A stretch of 64,000 bases of DNA from Streptomyces sp. B93. Lineage in GTDB: Bacteria > Actinomycetota > Actinomycetes > Streptomycetales > Streptomycetaceae. Location: positions 206,046 through 270,045 of the forward strand of contig NZ_JAGPXL010000005.1 of NCBI RefSeq assembly GCF_018070565.1, in the 5' to 3' direction. How positions within the stretch are numbered: position 1 is the stretch's first letter; each line of letters begins with the position of its first letter. The position numbers and the translations under genes were made by a program. Of the stretch, positions 8,551-16,757 are shown in pieces. Below the pieces are notes generated by a model. That model saw only the letters and a list, made by a program, of their open reading frames with translations. It had not been told where the DNA came from and searched no databases.

Positions 8551-9681
8551 TCATGACGAATCCGGCATGCGCCCGGCGGGCCGCGCCAGCCGCAGCGCGC
8601 CCCCGGGCTCGGGCACGATGTGCGGACCCGCGCTGATCCGGTCCAGGGTCGCGCCAAGCCACGCCCGGTCCCCGGCCGACGCCGCCTCCAGCCGCATCCG
8701 CCGCGCCCGCAGCGGCACCATGCGCAGCCCGGCGAGCCGCCCCGTGGCCGCGTCCAGGTCGACGAGGTGGGCGAGGCGCAGGTCGTCGCGGTACTCCTCG
8801 TACCCGCCGATGCCCTCGTAGTCGTCGATGAAGTCGCCGCAGCCGTGCAGGACCAGCCGGTCGCGGTACACCTCGACCGGGCGGGGGTGGTGGGAGGAGT
8901 GCCCGTGCACGACGTCGGCGCCGCCGTCCACCAGCGCGTGCGCGAACCGGATCTGCTCCCGGGGCACGCGGTAGCCCCAGTTCGAACCCCAGTGCACCGA
9001 CACCACCACCAGGTCGCCGGGCCGCCGTACGTCCTGGACGCGCCGCACCGCCGCCGTGGCCTCGCCGGGCGACAGCCGGGGCACGTGGGCGACCCCGGAC
9101 CGCCCGTCGCTCGCCGCCCAGTCGGACGGGACGCCACTGCACGCCGCCCCGAGCGCGAACACCAGCAGCCGTCCGCCGCCGGGCAGCGGCAGCGCCACGG
9201 GCGCGTACGCCCGCTCGGCGTCGGGACCCGCGCCCACCGTGCGCAGCCCGGCGCCGGTGAGCGAGCCGAGGGTCTCCGCGAGGCCCCGGCGGCCGAAGTC
9301 CAGGACGTGGTTGTTGGCCAGCACGCACACGTCGGGGCGGGCCACCGTCAGCGCGGGCAGGTTGGCCGGGTGCATCCGGTAGTGGACCGCCTTGCCGGGC
9401 GCGAAGGCGTCAGCGCGGGTGACTGCGGTCTCCAGGTTGACGATCCGCACGTCCGGCGCGGCCTCGTCCAGCACCGCCAGCGCCTCGCCCCACGGCCAGG
9501 ACGGCGGCACCGGCGCGGGCACCGGGCCGTTCACCGCCTCCGCCAGCTCCACGTACGTCCTCGCGTCCGTGACGTAACCCTCCCGCAGGGCGGGGTCGCC
9601 CGGGTGGGGGAGGATCTGGTCGACGCCCCGGCCGAGCATCACATCGCCGCAGAGGAAGAGCCTCACGAGGCGGTCCGGCAT
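8551..9681 (-). CDS. CapA family protein (poly-gamma-glutamate capsule-type, metallophosphatase-like)
   Basis: A 376-residue protein with the full CapA signature: LFLCGDVMLGRGVD near residue 10, VNLETAVTRAD near 85, CVLANNHVLDFGRRGLAETL near 122, VVSVHWGSNW near 208 and VVHGHSSHHPRPVEVY near 240. These residues form a calcineurin-like metal site. In Bacillus, CapA takes part in poly-gamma-glutamate export; actinomycete homologues are of unknown role. There is no signal peptide or membrane helix here, and no capB or capC neighbour, so capsule synthesis itself is not supported. ATG at 9681 was chosen because similarity to the family begins right there; no good ribosome site is visible. It heads the minus-strand operon and diverges from the lipoprotein gene at 9815. 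Confidence 0.85.
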   Translation of the reverse strand: MPDRLVRLFLCGDVMLGRGVDQILPHPGDPALREGYVTDARTYVELAEAVNGPVPAPVPPSWPWGEALAVLDEAAPDVRIVNLETAVTRADAFAPGKAVHYRMHPANLPALTVARPDVCVLANNHVLDFGRRGLAETLGSLTGAGLRTVGAGPDAERAYAPVALPLPGGGRLLVFALGAACSGVPSDWAASDGRSGVAHVPRLSPGEATAAVRRVQDVRRPGDLVVVSVHWGSNWGYRVPREQIRFAHALVDGGADVVHGHSSHHPRPVEVYRDRLVLHGCGDFIDDYEGIGGYEEYRDDLRLAHLVDLDAATGRLAGLRMVPLRARRMRLEAASAGDRAWLGATLDRISAGPHIVPEPGGALRLARPAGRMPDSS

Positions 9682-9814
9682 GGTTTCAGGGTACGTGCGG
9701 GGCCCTTCGCGGCCGGTCGCGCGGGGTTGGTCCCGCTCCGGTCGAACGCGGCCGGGCGGTACGGCGTCACAGGGTCGGCACACCACACTCGACCACCGTC
9801 GATCCGGGGGACCC

Positions 9815-10705
9815 ATGCGCACCCACACCGTCCGCCTCCTGCTCGTCCTCGCCCTGTGCGCCGCCGTCGCGGGCTGCGGCGGTCAGCGGCCCGCCGACCG
9901 GGTCGCCCGGGACGGTGAAGCCGCGGCCGAGCGGGCGGCCCGGGCCCGCGCGGTCGCCGGGGCCTGGGACGGCTCGGAGGCGGAGAAGGCGTGGCGGGAC
10001 GGCTTCCACCCCCTCGGGGACCTGGTCCAGCTGCCCGAGGACGCCTTCCACAGCGACGGCGACAAGCGGGCGTACGTCGCGGGCGACCTCGTCCTGCGCG
10101 GCGAACTGCCGACCGTCGCCCCCGCCCGGGGCCGGGTGACCTGGCCGGACGGGGAGACGCTGGGGCTGCCGCTGACGACGGCGCGCGGCGCGTACGACGA
10201 GCTGGCGCGCGGTGGCGGCGACGGGCCGCACCTCACCGTGACGGGGGCGCGGCTCGGCGCGACGACGCTGGCCACCAGCCGCGGCCCGGCGACCGTCCCG
10301 GCGTGGCTTTTCACCCTGAAGGGCTACGACACCCCGATGAAACGCGTCGCCGTCGCCCCGTCGGCGCTTCCCGAGCCGCCCGTCGCGGCGGTCCGCGAGT
10401 TCGAGCACGGCGGGTTGTGGCGGTTGCCGAGGCTCGTGACGGTGGCGCCGGACGGCCGGTCGCTCGTCGTGGCCGCCGGGCACGGCGCCTGCGACGACGG
10501 GCCGGGGGTGGACGTGCTGGAGACCGGCGGCAGCGTCGTGCTCTCCGCGCACGTCGTCGGCGGCACGGGCGGCGAGTGTCCCGCCGTGATGCTGGAGAAG
10601 GACGTGACGGTGCGGCTGGAGCGTCCGCCCGGCGAGCGGCTGGTGCTCGACGCGGTGACCGGCCGCCCGGTGCCCCGGGGCGACGGGTACGACGCCGTGC
10701 CCTAG
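9815..10705 (+). CDS. Putative lipoprotein of unknown function
   Basis: A 296-residue protein. Residues 1-21 form a lipoprotein signal peptide: basic MRTHTVR, hydrophobic LLLVLALCAAV, then lipobox AVAGC with lipidated Cys near 21. The ATG at 9815 follows a GGGGG tract. The mature part has no motif I recognise. It contains an acidic/aromatic central segment and a C-terminal beta-rich region with two Cys (GACDDG and GGECPAV) that could form a disulphide. It diverges from the CapA-like operon and is followed by a 513-base gap. I infer that it is anchored on the outer face of the membrane. Confidence 0.75.
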   Translation: MRTHTVRLLLVLALCAAVAGCGGQRPADRVARDGEAAAERAARARAVAGAWDGSEAEKAWRDGFHPLGDLVQLPEDAFHSDGDKRAYVAGDLVLRGELPTVAPARGRVTWPDGETLGLPLTTARGAYDELARGGGDGPHLTVTGARLGATTLATSRGPATVPAWLFTLKGYDTPMKRVAVAPSALPEPPVAAVREFEHGGLWRLPRLVTVAPDGRSLVVAAGHGACDDGPGVDVLETGGSVVLSAHVVGGTGGECPAVMLEKDVTVRLERPPGERLVLDAVTGRPVPRGDGYDAVP

Positions 10706-11218
10706 GGAGGCCGGGGCGGGGTCAACGGGTGGGGCGTACGGCGTGGCGGCGGTCGTAGGGCGCACGGCAGGTGGATGACGGCGCCCAGGACCGTCAGCGG
10801 GAAGACCGCGGGCGCGCCGTGGTCTCCGGCGTGGCGTCAGTGGGGCGGTCGGCGGTAGGGCGTACGGCGGACCGCCGCGCCCGGAGCCGCGTCAGCGGGA
10901 CGACGGGCGCCGGGGCGCACGGCGGGGAGCGGCGGCGCAGAGCGGGGAGCGGGGCGGAGCCGCGCGCCACGGTGCGTGCGCCCTGGTACGGCCTCGGGCC
11001 GGACGCCTACAGTGTGGCGCCCGGCCCGCACCGTTGGGGGGCGGCCGGAGCCCCACCCGTGACCGGCGCGACGGCTGCCCACGGCGGCCCGCACGACCCA
11101 CCCGGCACGACCCGCTCGGCAGCACCGACAGTTCCCGCAAGACTCGTCCGTCAGCTCGCCCGGGCCGGGCAGCCCAGCGGCACGGCACCCGGGTGCGCGT
11201 GAACCGCTGGAGGCCGCT
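10706..11218. other. Intergenic region, no convincing gene
   Basis: A 513-base gap that is very G/C-rich and carries several imperfect copies of short words such as GGGCGTACGGC and GGGCGCACGGC (for example near 10733, 10758, 10857 and 10915). Long open frames cross it on both strands, but the translations are Arg/Gly/Ala low-complexity and no start has a ribosome site. It presumably holds the promoter of the ATP-grasp gene. I see no RNA gene in it. Confidence 0.5.
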
Positions 11219-12277
11219 GTGCCCCGACCGCCCCGACTGCCCGTAACGCCCCGACCGTCCCGCCCCCGCATCGCCCTCGTCGCCGACCCCACCTCGACGG
11301 AAGGCTGCGCGGAGTACCTCGCCCAGGCCGTGGAACTGCTCACCGGCGCCCCGCCGGTCCGCGTCGACGCCCGCCACTTCGCGGCCGGGGGCACCGGCCG
11401 GGGCGTGCCCGACGACGACGGGCGGTTACGGCTCCGCGTACCGGACGCCGGCCTCGACCTGGTCCCGGACGCCGTCCTGCTCTACGAGATACCCCCGCAC
11501 CGGCGCCGCTCCCTCGCCGCCTTCCAGCTCCTCCTCCAGGAGTACGACGTGGTGACCCTCGGCACCGGCGCCACCGCCTGGCGGGCGGCCACCGAGAAGG
11601 ACCTCACCCTCGCCCGCTTCCGGCGCGACGGCGTGGCCCACATGGAGACCGTCGTACTGTCCCGGCCCGACCCCGCCGAGGCCGTGGCCGCCTTCGACAA
11701 GCTGGGCGGGGACGTGTGGGCCCGCCCCGTCGTCGGCACCGGCGGCGGCGACACCTTCCACCTCACCACCCGCGAGGCCGTGGAACGCGCCACCGGCTTC
11801 TACGCCCGAGGCCGCACCGACTGGCTGCTCTCCCGGGACGCCGGGAACATCACCGCCGACGGCCGCCGCCACCAGTTCCGCGTCTTCGTCCTCGACGGAC
11901 GCGTCATCCACGCCCGCGAGCACCTCCAGTCCCAACCCGACACACCCTGCAACACCTGCCAGGGCGCCGTCCCCGTCTTCATCGACCCCGACGAGCTGTC
12001 GCCGCGCCTCGCCGAACTGGCCGTCGCGGCCACCGCCTCGGTCGGTCTGCCCTTCGCCGGGGTCGACCTCGCCGAGGAGCACGGCGGTGTCGTCTTCGAG
12101 GTCAACGTGCAGCCCGCGTTCATCGACGGGGAACTCGACAAGGCCGCCGTCCCCTATGTCCGCGCGCACCTCGACGCCCTCACCGAGCCCCGCCCGAACC
12201 CGGTCACGCTCAGTGAGGAACCTCACGCATGGGTTACAAAACCCTCAACCTCTGGTATCGGCGGGGTAATCACGTGA
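11219..12277 (+). CDS. ATP-grasp ligase, RimK-like
   Basis: A 352-residue protein starting at GTG 11219 with GGAGG eight bases upstream. The ATP-grasp fold is suggested by the lid/Lys region ATEKDLTLARFRRDGV (about 122-137), the flexible glycine-rich segment ARPVVGTGGGDTFHL (about 161-175), the strand FRVFVLDGRVIHAREH (about 220-235) and the metal-binding end GVDLAEEHGGVVFEVNVQPAF with Glu and Asn ligands (about 281-301). Such enzymes form peptide or amide bonds through acyl phosphates, as RimK, glutathione synthetases and peptide-modifying ligases do. A CxxC (PCNTCQG, near 242) is unusual for the family. The DUF5519 gene starts 10 bases after its stop. The substrate is unknown, and no precursor peptide is evident nearby. 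Confidence 0.8.
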   Translation: MPRPPRLPVTPRPSRPRIALVADPTSTEGCAEYLAQAVELLTGAPPVRVDARHFAAGGTGRGVPDDDGRLRLRVPDAGLDLVPDAVLLYEIPPHRRRSLAAFQLLLQEYDVVTLGTGATAWRAATEKDLTLARFRRDGVAHMETVVLSRPDPAEAVAAFDKLGGDVWARPVVGTGGGDTFHLTTREAVERATGFYARGRTDWLLSRDAGNITADGRRHQFRVFVLDGRVIHAREHLQSQPDTPCNTCQGAVPVFIDPDELSPRLAELAVAATASVGLPFAGVDLAEEHGGVVFEVNVQPAFIDGELDKAAVPYVRAHLDALTEPRPNPVTLSEEPHAWVTKPSTSGIGGVIT

Positions 12278-12287
12278 CGATGGACCC

Positions 12288-12689
12288 ATGACTTTGGCCC
12301 AGCGCGCCCTGGAGCAACTCCAGGGCTGGCCCGACCTCACGGCCGGACCCGCGAGTTGCGGCACGGGACGGGCGATCAGCTCCCCGCGCAGCGAGATCGC
12401 CCACTTCCACTCGGACCACGACGTGGACCTGCACCTCACCAGGCGGGCCATCCAGCGGTTCTCCGGCGACCTCAGGGAATCGACGGCCATCCGCCTGGTG
12501 CCCGGCTCCCGTTGGGTGACGGTCCATCTGGACTGCGACACCGACGTCGACCTGCTGATGAGCCTGGTCAGCGTCGCCCTCAAGGCCCACCAGCAGGTCC
12601 CCGCCCCGGACAACGGCGAGTCCGCCCCGCTCGGCTGCAACTTCCACCGCGTCACCGTCCTGCCCCGCGACCCCGCCGCCCTGTACTGA
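12288..12689 (+). CDS. Luciferase-like domain (DUF5519) protein
   Basis: A 133-residue small protein. The layout (SEIAHFHSDHDVDLHLTRRAI near residues 35-55, then WVTVHLDCDTDVDLLMSLVSVALKAH near 77-102) is that of the family annotated as luciferase-like or DUF5519 in actinobacteria and fungi. The name comes from the C-terminal part of dinoflagellate luciferase and does not imply light emission. The His/Asp pattern HFHSDHD could bind metal, but this is inference. The gene starts 10 bases after the ATP-grasp stop; the ribosome site is weak (GATGGA), so translation may depend on coupling. Confidence 0.75.
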   Translation: MTLAQRALEQLQGWPDLTAGPASCGTGRAISSPRSEIAHFHSDHDVDLHLTRRAIQRFSGDLRESTAIRLVPGSRWVTVHLDCDTDVDLLMSLVSVALKAHQQVPAPDNGESAPLGCNFHRVTVLPRDPAALY

Positions 12690-12827
12690 CCCCGCGCTCC
12701 CCATCCACCCGAGTGACCGGCGTGGACCGTATCGCCGTGCCCGCCCGCGGGGAGAGACTGCTTGACGGGCGGTGCCGACCGGGCCGCACGGGTACTCGGA
12801 GGGGCGCCTGCGGGAGGAGCTGTCGAG

Positions 12828-15197
12828 GTGACGGGATGGACCTGGGAGTACGAGGGCTACGAGCCGACCGACGCCCGGCTGCGGGAGTCGCTGTGCACAC
12901 TGGGCAACGGCTACTTCGCCACCCGGGGAGCGCTGCCGGAGTGCGTCGCCGACGACATCCACTACCCCGGTACCTATGTGGCGGGCTGCTACAACCGGCT
13001 CACCTCCGACGTGTCAGGCCGCCAGGTGGAGAACGAGGACCTGGTCAACGTGCCGAACTGGCTGCCCCTGCGGTTCCGGATGCACGGCCGGTCCTGGCTC
13101 ACCCCCGACACCGCGCCCGTACTGGAACACCGGGAGATCCTGCACCTCTCCTCCGGCCTGCTGGAGCGGCTGACCCGCTACGGCCTCGGTGACGACAGCT
13201 CCCTGACCGTCCGTCAGCTGCGCCTGGTGCACATGGCCGACCCGCATCTGGCCGCCCTGCGGACCGAGTTCACCGTCGACGGCGGCTCCGGCGAACTGCA
13301 CGTCGAGGCAGCCCTCGACGGCGGCGTCACCAACGCGGGCGTGCCCCGCTACCGGGACCTGGACGGCCGCCACCTCACCCATGTGCACACCGGCACCGCC
13401 ACCCCGGACACCACCTGGCTGCGCTGCCGCACCCGCACCTCCGACATCCGGATCGGCATGGCGTCCCGGCTGACCACCGAGAGCCCCGTCACGATCCGGC
13501 ACGCCGTCCCCCGCACCGTGCAGCTGACCCGGCTGGGCCTCGCGCCCGGCCGGACCGTCACCGTCGACAAGACCGTCGCCCTGTTCACCTCCCGCGACCC
13601 CGCCATCAGCGACCCCCTGCACGCCGCCGTCGACCGGGTGGGCCGCGCCCCCGGCTTCGACGCCCTGCTCGCCGCGCACCGCACCGCCTGGGCCCAGCTG
13701 TGGCGGCGGGCCAGCATCGACGTGCCCGGCGAGGCGGGCCGCATCCTCAGGCTGCACCTCTTCCACGTGCTCCAGACCCTCTCCCCGAACACCGCCGACC
13801 TCGACGTCGGCGTCCCCGCCCGCGGCCTGCACGGCGAGGCCTACCGCGGCCATGTCTTCTGGGACGAACTCTTCGTCCTGCCCTACCTCAACCTGCACTT
13901 CCCCGAGGTCTCCCGGGCCCTGCTGCACTACCGGCACCGCCGCCTGGAGAAGGCCTGCACCGCCGCCAAGGACGCCGGCCGCCGGGGCGCGATGTACCCC
14001 TGGCAGAGCGGCAGCGACGGCCGCGAGGAGACCCAGCAGCTGCACCTCAACCCACGCTCCGGACGCTGGCTGCCCGACCACACCCACCTCCAGTACCACG
14101 TCGGCTCCGCCATCGCCTACAACGTGTGGCAGTACAGCGAGGCCAGCGGCGACACCGAGTTCCTGCACACCAAGGGCGCCGAGATGCTGCTCCAGATCGC
14201 CCGCTTCTGGGCGGACGCGGCGACCTGGGACGACCACCTCGGACGGCACCGCATCCGGGGCGTCCTCGGACCCGACGAGTACCACGACGCCTACCCCGAC
14301 GCCACCACCCCCGGCCTCGACGACAACGCCTACACCAACGTCACCGCCGCCTGGGTGCTCTCCCGCACCCTGGAACTGCTGGCCGCCCTGCCGGAGCCGC
14401 GCCGCCGCGAACTCACCGAACGCACCGGCCTGGAGGACGGCGAACTCGACCAGTGGGACGAGGTCTCCCGCACCCTGCACGTCCCTTGCCACGAGGGTGT
14501 CATCAGCCAGTTCGAGGGCTACGGCGACCTCGCCGAACTCGACTGGAGCGGCTACCGCAAGAACTACGGCGACATCCGGCGCCTGGACCGCATCCTGGAG
14601 GCCGAGGGCGACACCGTCAACCGCTACCAGGCCTCCAAACAGGCCGACGTGCTGATGCTCGGCTACCTCTTCTCACCCGGCGAACTGCGCTCCCTCTTCC
14701 ACCGGTTGGGCCTCAGGCTGGACGACGGCACCTGGCACCGCACGGTCGACTACTACCTGCACCGCACCAGCCACGGCTCCACCCTCAGCGGCCTGGTGCA
14801 CGGCTGGATCCTGGCCCGCGCCCGCCGCGCCGAGGCCTGGCAGTTCTGCCAGGAGGCGCTGCGCGGCGACATCGCCGACATCCAGGGCGGCACCACCGGC
14901 GAGGGCATCCACCTCGGCGCCATGGCGGGCACCCTCGACCTGGTGCAACGCGGACTGACCGGCCTGGAGACCCGGCAGGGCGCCCTCTGGCTCGACCCGG
15001 TACCGCTGCCCGAGCTGTCCTCGTACGGCTTCTCCCTGCGCTACCAGGGCAACTGGGGCGTACGACTGCGGCTGCGCCGCCGTCATCTGGAGATCACCGT
15101 GCCGTCCTCGGACGCGGACCCCATCGACGTCCGCCTGCCGGACCGCTCCGTCCGGCTCCAGCCGGGTGAGATGGCCCGGCTGATCCTCCCGGACTGA
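12828..15197 (+). CDS. Glycoside hydrolase family 65 protein (maltose/trehalose/kojibiose phosphorylase or trehalase)
   Basis: A 789-residue protein with the complete GH65 architecture: N-terminal beta-sandwich (about 1-270), helical linker, (alpha/alpha)6 barrel (about 320-680) and C-terminal sheet. The general acid is Glu near 484 in VLGPDEYHDAY, matching Glu487 of Lactobacillus maltose phosphorylase. KQADVLML near 604 and TSHGSTLS near 648 lie where phosphate is bound in phosphorylases. Whether the enzyme phosphorolyses or hydrolyses its disaccharide cannot be told by eye. I prefer GTG at 12828 (GGAGGAG ten bases upstream); TTG at 12762, preceded by GGAGAG, would add 22 residues. No HAD phosphoglucomutase, the common phosphorylase partner, is adjacent; a dehydrogenase gene follows after 35 bases. 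Confidence 0.9.
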   Translation: MTGWTWEYEGYEPTDARLRESLCTLGNGYFATRGALPECVADDIHYPGTYVAGCYNRLTSDVSGRQVENEDLVNVPNWLPLRFRMHGRSWLTPDTAPVLEHREILHLSSGLLERLTRYGLGDDSSLTVRQLRLVHMADPHLAALRTEFTVDGGSGELHVEAALDGGVTNAGVPRYRDLDGRHLTHVHTGTATPDTTWLRCRTRTSDIRIGMASRLTTESPVTIRHAVPRTVQLTRLGLAPGRTVTVDKTVALFTSRDPAISDPLHAAVDRVGRAPGFDALLAAHRTAWAQLWRRASIDVPGEAGRILRLHLFHVLQTLSPNTADLDVGVPARGLHGEAYRGHVFWDELFVLPYLNLHFPEVSRALLHYRHRRLEKACTAAKDAGRRGAMYPWQSGSDGREETQQLHLNPRSGRWLPDHTHLQYHVGSAIAYNVWQYSEASGDTEFLHTKGAEMLLQIARFWADAATWDDHLGRHRIRGVLGPDEYHDAYPDATTPGLDDNAYTNVTAAWVLSRTLELLAALPEPRRRELTERTGLEDGELDQWDEVSRTLHVPCHEGVISQFEGYGDLAELDWSGYRKNYGDIRRLDRILEAEGDTVNRYQASKQADVLMLGYLFSPGELRSLFHRLGLRLDDGTWHRTVDYYLHRTSHGSTLSGLVHGWILARARRAEAWQFCQEALRGDIADIQGGTTGEGIHLGAMAGTLDLVQRGLTGLETRQGALWLDPVPLPELSSYGFSLRYQGNWGVRLRLRRRHLEITVPSSDADPIDVRLPDRSVRLQPGEMARLILPD

Positions 15198-15232
15198 CCC
15201 ACCGCACCGCACCCCGTAGGAAAGTTGACGCC

Positions 15233-16129
15233 ATGACAGTCAAACTCACCGTGGCCGTCCTGGGCACCGGCATCATGGGCGCCGCGATGGCCCGCAACCT
15301 CACGCGGGCCGGACACACCGTCCGGGTCTGGAACCGCACACGCGACAAGGCCGAACCCCTCACCGCTGACGGCGCGCACCTCGCCGACACCCCCGCCGAG
15401 GCCGTGGAGGGCGCCGACGCCGTCCTCACCATGCTCCATGACGGCGCCGCCGCCCTCGACGTCATGCGGCAGGCCGCACCCGCCCTGCGCTCCGGCACCG
15501 CCTGGATCCAGTCCACGACCGCGGGCCTTCAGGCCACCACCGACCTGGCCGCCTTCGCCACCGAGCACGAGCTGCCCTACTACGACGCCCCCGTGCTCGG
15601 CACCCGGGCACCCGCCGAGGCCGGGCAACTGCTCGTCCTCGCCGCCGGGCCCAGCGAGGGCCGGGAGAAGGTCACACCCGTCTTCGACGCCGTCGGCGCC
15701 CGCACCGTCTGGACCGGGGAGGACGGCGCCGCGGGCAGTGCCACCCGGCTCAAGCTCGTCGCCAACAGCTGGGTCATCGCCGCCACCAACGCGGCCGGGG
15801 AGGCGCTGGCCCTGGCCGGGGCGCTCGGTGTGGACCCGCAGGACTTCTTCGACGCCATCGCGGGCGGACCCCTCGACATGGGCTATCTGCACGCCAAGTC
15901 CGCGCTGATCCTCGACGAGCGGCTCACCCCGCCCCAGTTCGCGGTGGCCACCGCCGCCAAGGACGCCCGGCTGATCGTCGAGGCGGGCGAACGGCACGGG
16001 CTGCGCCTGGACGTGGCCGCCGCGGGCGCGGAACGGCTCGCCCGCGCCGCCGAACAGGGCCACGCCGACGAGGACATGGCCGCCGCCTACTTCGCCAGCT
16101 TCGACCCCGACCACGACCCCCACCACTGA
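15233..16129 (+). CDS. NAD(P)-dependent beta-hydroxyacid dehydrogenase family protein
   Basis: A 298-residue protein of the 6-phosphogluconate / 3-hydroxyisobutyrate dehydrogenase family. It has the Rossmann motif VLGTGIMGAAMARNL at about 9-23 and the NADP-type strand end VWNRTRDKAEPL near 37. The substrate segment YYDAPVLGTRAPAEAGQL near 118 corresponds to the family's DAPVSGG motif, with Leu in place of Ser. The catalytic Lys lies in KLVANSWVIAATNAAGEAL near 173. AGGAAAG precedes the ATG. It is 35 bases downstream of the GH65 gene, so co-expression is likely. Its substrate is open: a sugar-derived or short beta-hydroxyacid, or an imine. Confidence 0.85.
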   Translation: MTVKLTVAVLGTGIMGAAMARNLTRAGHTVRVWNRTRDKAEPLTADGAHLADTPAEAVEGADAVLTMLHDGAAALDVMRQAAPALRSGTAWIQSTTAGLQATTDLAAFATEHELPYYDAPVLGTRAPAEAGQLLVLAAGPSEGREKVTPVFDAVGARTVWTGEDGAAGSATRLKLVANSWVIAATNAAGEALALAGALGVDPQDFFDAIAGGPLDMGYLHAKSALILDERLTPPQFAVATAAKDARLIVEAGERHGLRLDVAAAGAERLARAAEQGHADEDMAAAYFASFDPDHDPHH

Positions 16130-16157
16130 GAACCGCGACCCCCGCCACTGAGAACGG
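16113..16157 (+). repeat. Imperfect ~22-bp tandem repeat spanning the dehydrogenase stop codon
   Basis: Two adjacent copies of a unit reading CGACCCCC(A/G)CCACTGAGAA, starting near 16113 and 16135, differ by two substitutions and one extra C. The first copy includes the dehydrogenase TGA, so the duplication adds a second copy of the gene's tail outside the frame. Confidence 0.6.
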
Positions 16158-16167
16158 AGCCACCCCC

Positions 16168-16251
16168 TTGTCCAAGCCGCCCCTGCCGCCCGAGGCCGTC
16201 GACCTGCTGCGCTGGGGCGCCCTGCGCGACAGCGACCAGGCCCCCACCTGA
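16168..16251 (+). pseudogene. Short ORF, possible remnant of a pyridoxamine-5'-phosphate-oxidase-like gene
   Basis: TTG at 16168, with GGAG upstream, opens a 27-codon frame whose translation begins MSKPPLPPEAVDLLR and then ends at TGA 16249-16251. This opening resembles the N-terminus of F420/PPOX-type small oxidoreductases of actinomycetes, where the motif normally continues into a beta-barrel. Here only the first 15 or so residues fit, so it may be a deletion remnant fused to unrelated sequence. It lies between the dehydrogenase and a strong terminator. It could equally be a chance frame. Confidence 0.3.
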
Positions 16252-16277
16252 CACCTGGCGCACACCTCACCTGACGC

Positions 16278-16319
16278 ACGCGCGACGGACCCGGGCACCT
16301 GCCCGGGTCCGTCGCGCGT
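16278..16319 (+). terminator. Strong intrinsic terminator hairpin
   Basis: A perfect 19-bp stem (arms 16278-16296 and 16301-16319, core CGCGACGGACCCGGGC) with the 4-base loop ACCT. It closes the GH65-dehydrogenase transcription unit and, being symmetrical, also serves the convergent gene ending at 16345. Confidence 0.9.
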
Positions 16320-16344
16320 CGTACGCCCGCCTGTTCGCGTACCC

Positions 16345-16695
16345 CTACGTACGGTCGCCCTTCGGCTTGCCCCGCTGGTCCGGGGTGCCGTGCGGCGGCG
16401 GGCTCATCGGCTCCGGGGAGGTCGCCGGGGAGACCGGGGAGCCCGTGCGGCGCGCGCCCGTCTCGGGACGCATCGCGCCCGGGTCGCCGGACGTCGGCTC
16501 GGCGCCCGCCCGCAGCTGCTCCAGGCGTGAGGTCAGCAGCTCGGTGACCGGCCTGCGGTCGGCGTGCGACCGCTCGTAGGCCAGCACATCCTCCACCTGG
16601 TCGCTGGTCAGCGAGCGCACACGGCTCTCCAGACCGCCGATCGGCAGATGGTCGTAGTCGGGCAGGGGCAGGGTGCTGCGGCCGGGGTCGGCCAT
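16345..16695 (-). CDS. Small conserved actinobacterial protein (DUF8129-like)
   Basis: A 116-residue protein. The first 65 residues (LPLPDYDHLPIGGLESRVRSL, then DQVEDVLAYERSHADRRPVTELLTSRLEQL) form a short acidic helical domain that I recognise from small Streptomyces and mycobacterial proteins near lipid-droplet or stress genes. The rest is a Pro/Gly/Ser-rich disordered tail. ATG at 16695 is preceded by GGAGGGAAG. No catalytic motif or membrane segment is visible, and its function is unknown. Confidence 0.7.
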   Translation of the reverse strand: MADPGRSTLPLPDYDHLPIGGLESRVRSLTSDQVEDVLAYERSHADRRPVTELLTSRLEQLRAGAEPTSGDPGAMRPETGARRTGSPVSPATSPEPMSPPPHGTPDQRGKPKGDRT

Positions 16696-16757
16696 CGATC
16701 TCACTTCCCTCCGGGCGGACACGGCTCGGGGTCACCGGGGCGGCTCGGGAACGGCCC

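Noticed and set aside
8551..9681. Poly-gamma-glutamate capsule biosynthesis from the CapA-like gene.
   Set aside because: No capB, capC or capE-like membrane ligase genes are adjacent and the protein lacks a membrane anchor.
10771..11202. A 143-codon plus-strand frame in the gap before the ATP-grasp gene, considered as a precursor peptide.
   Set aside because: Composition is low-complexity Arg/Gly/Ala, there is no ribosome site and no leader/core repeat pattern, so it does not support a ribosomally made peptide cluster.
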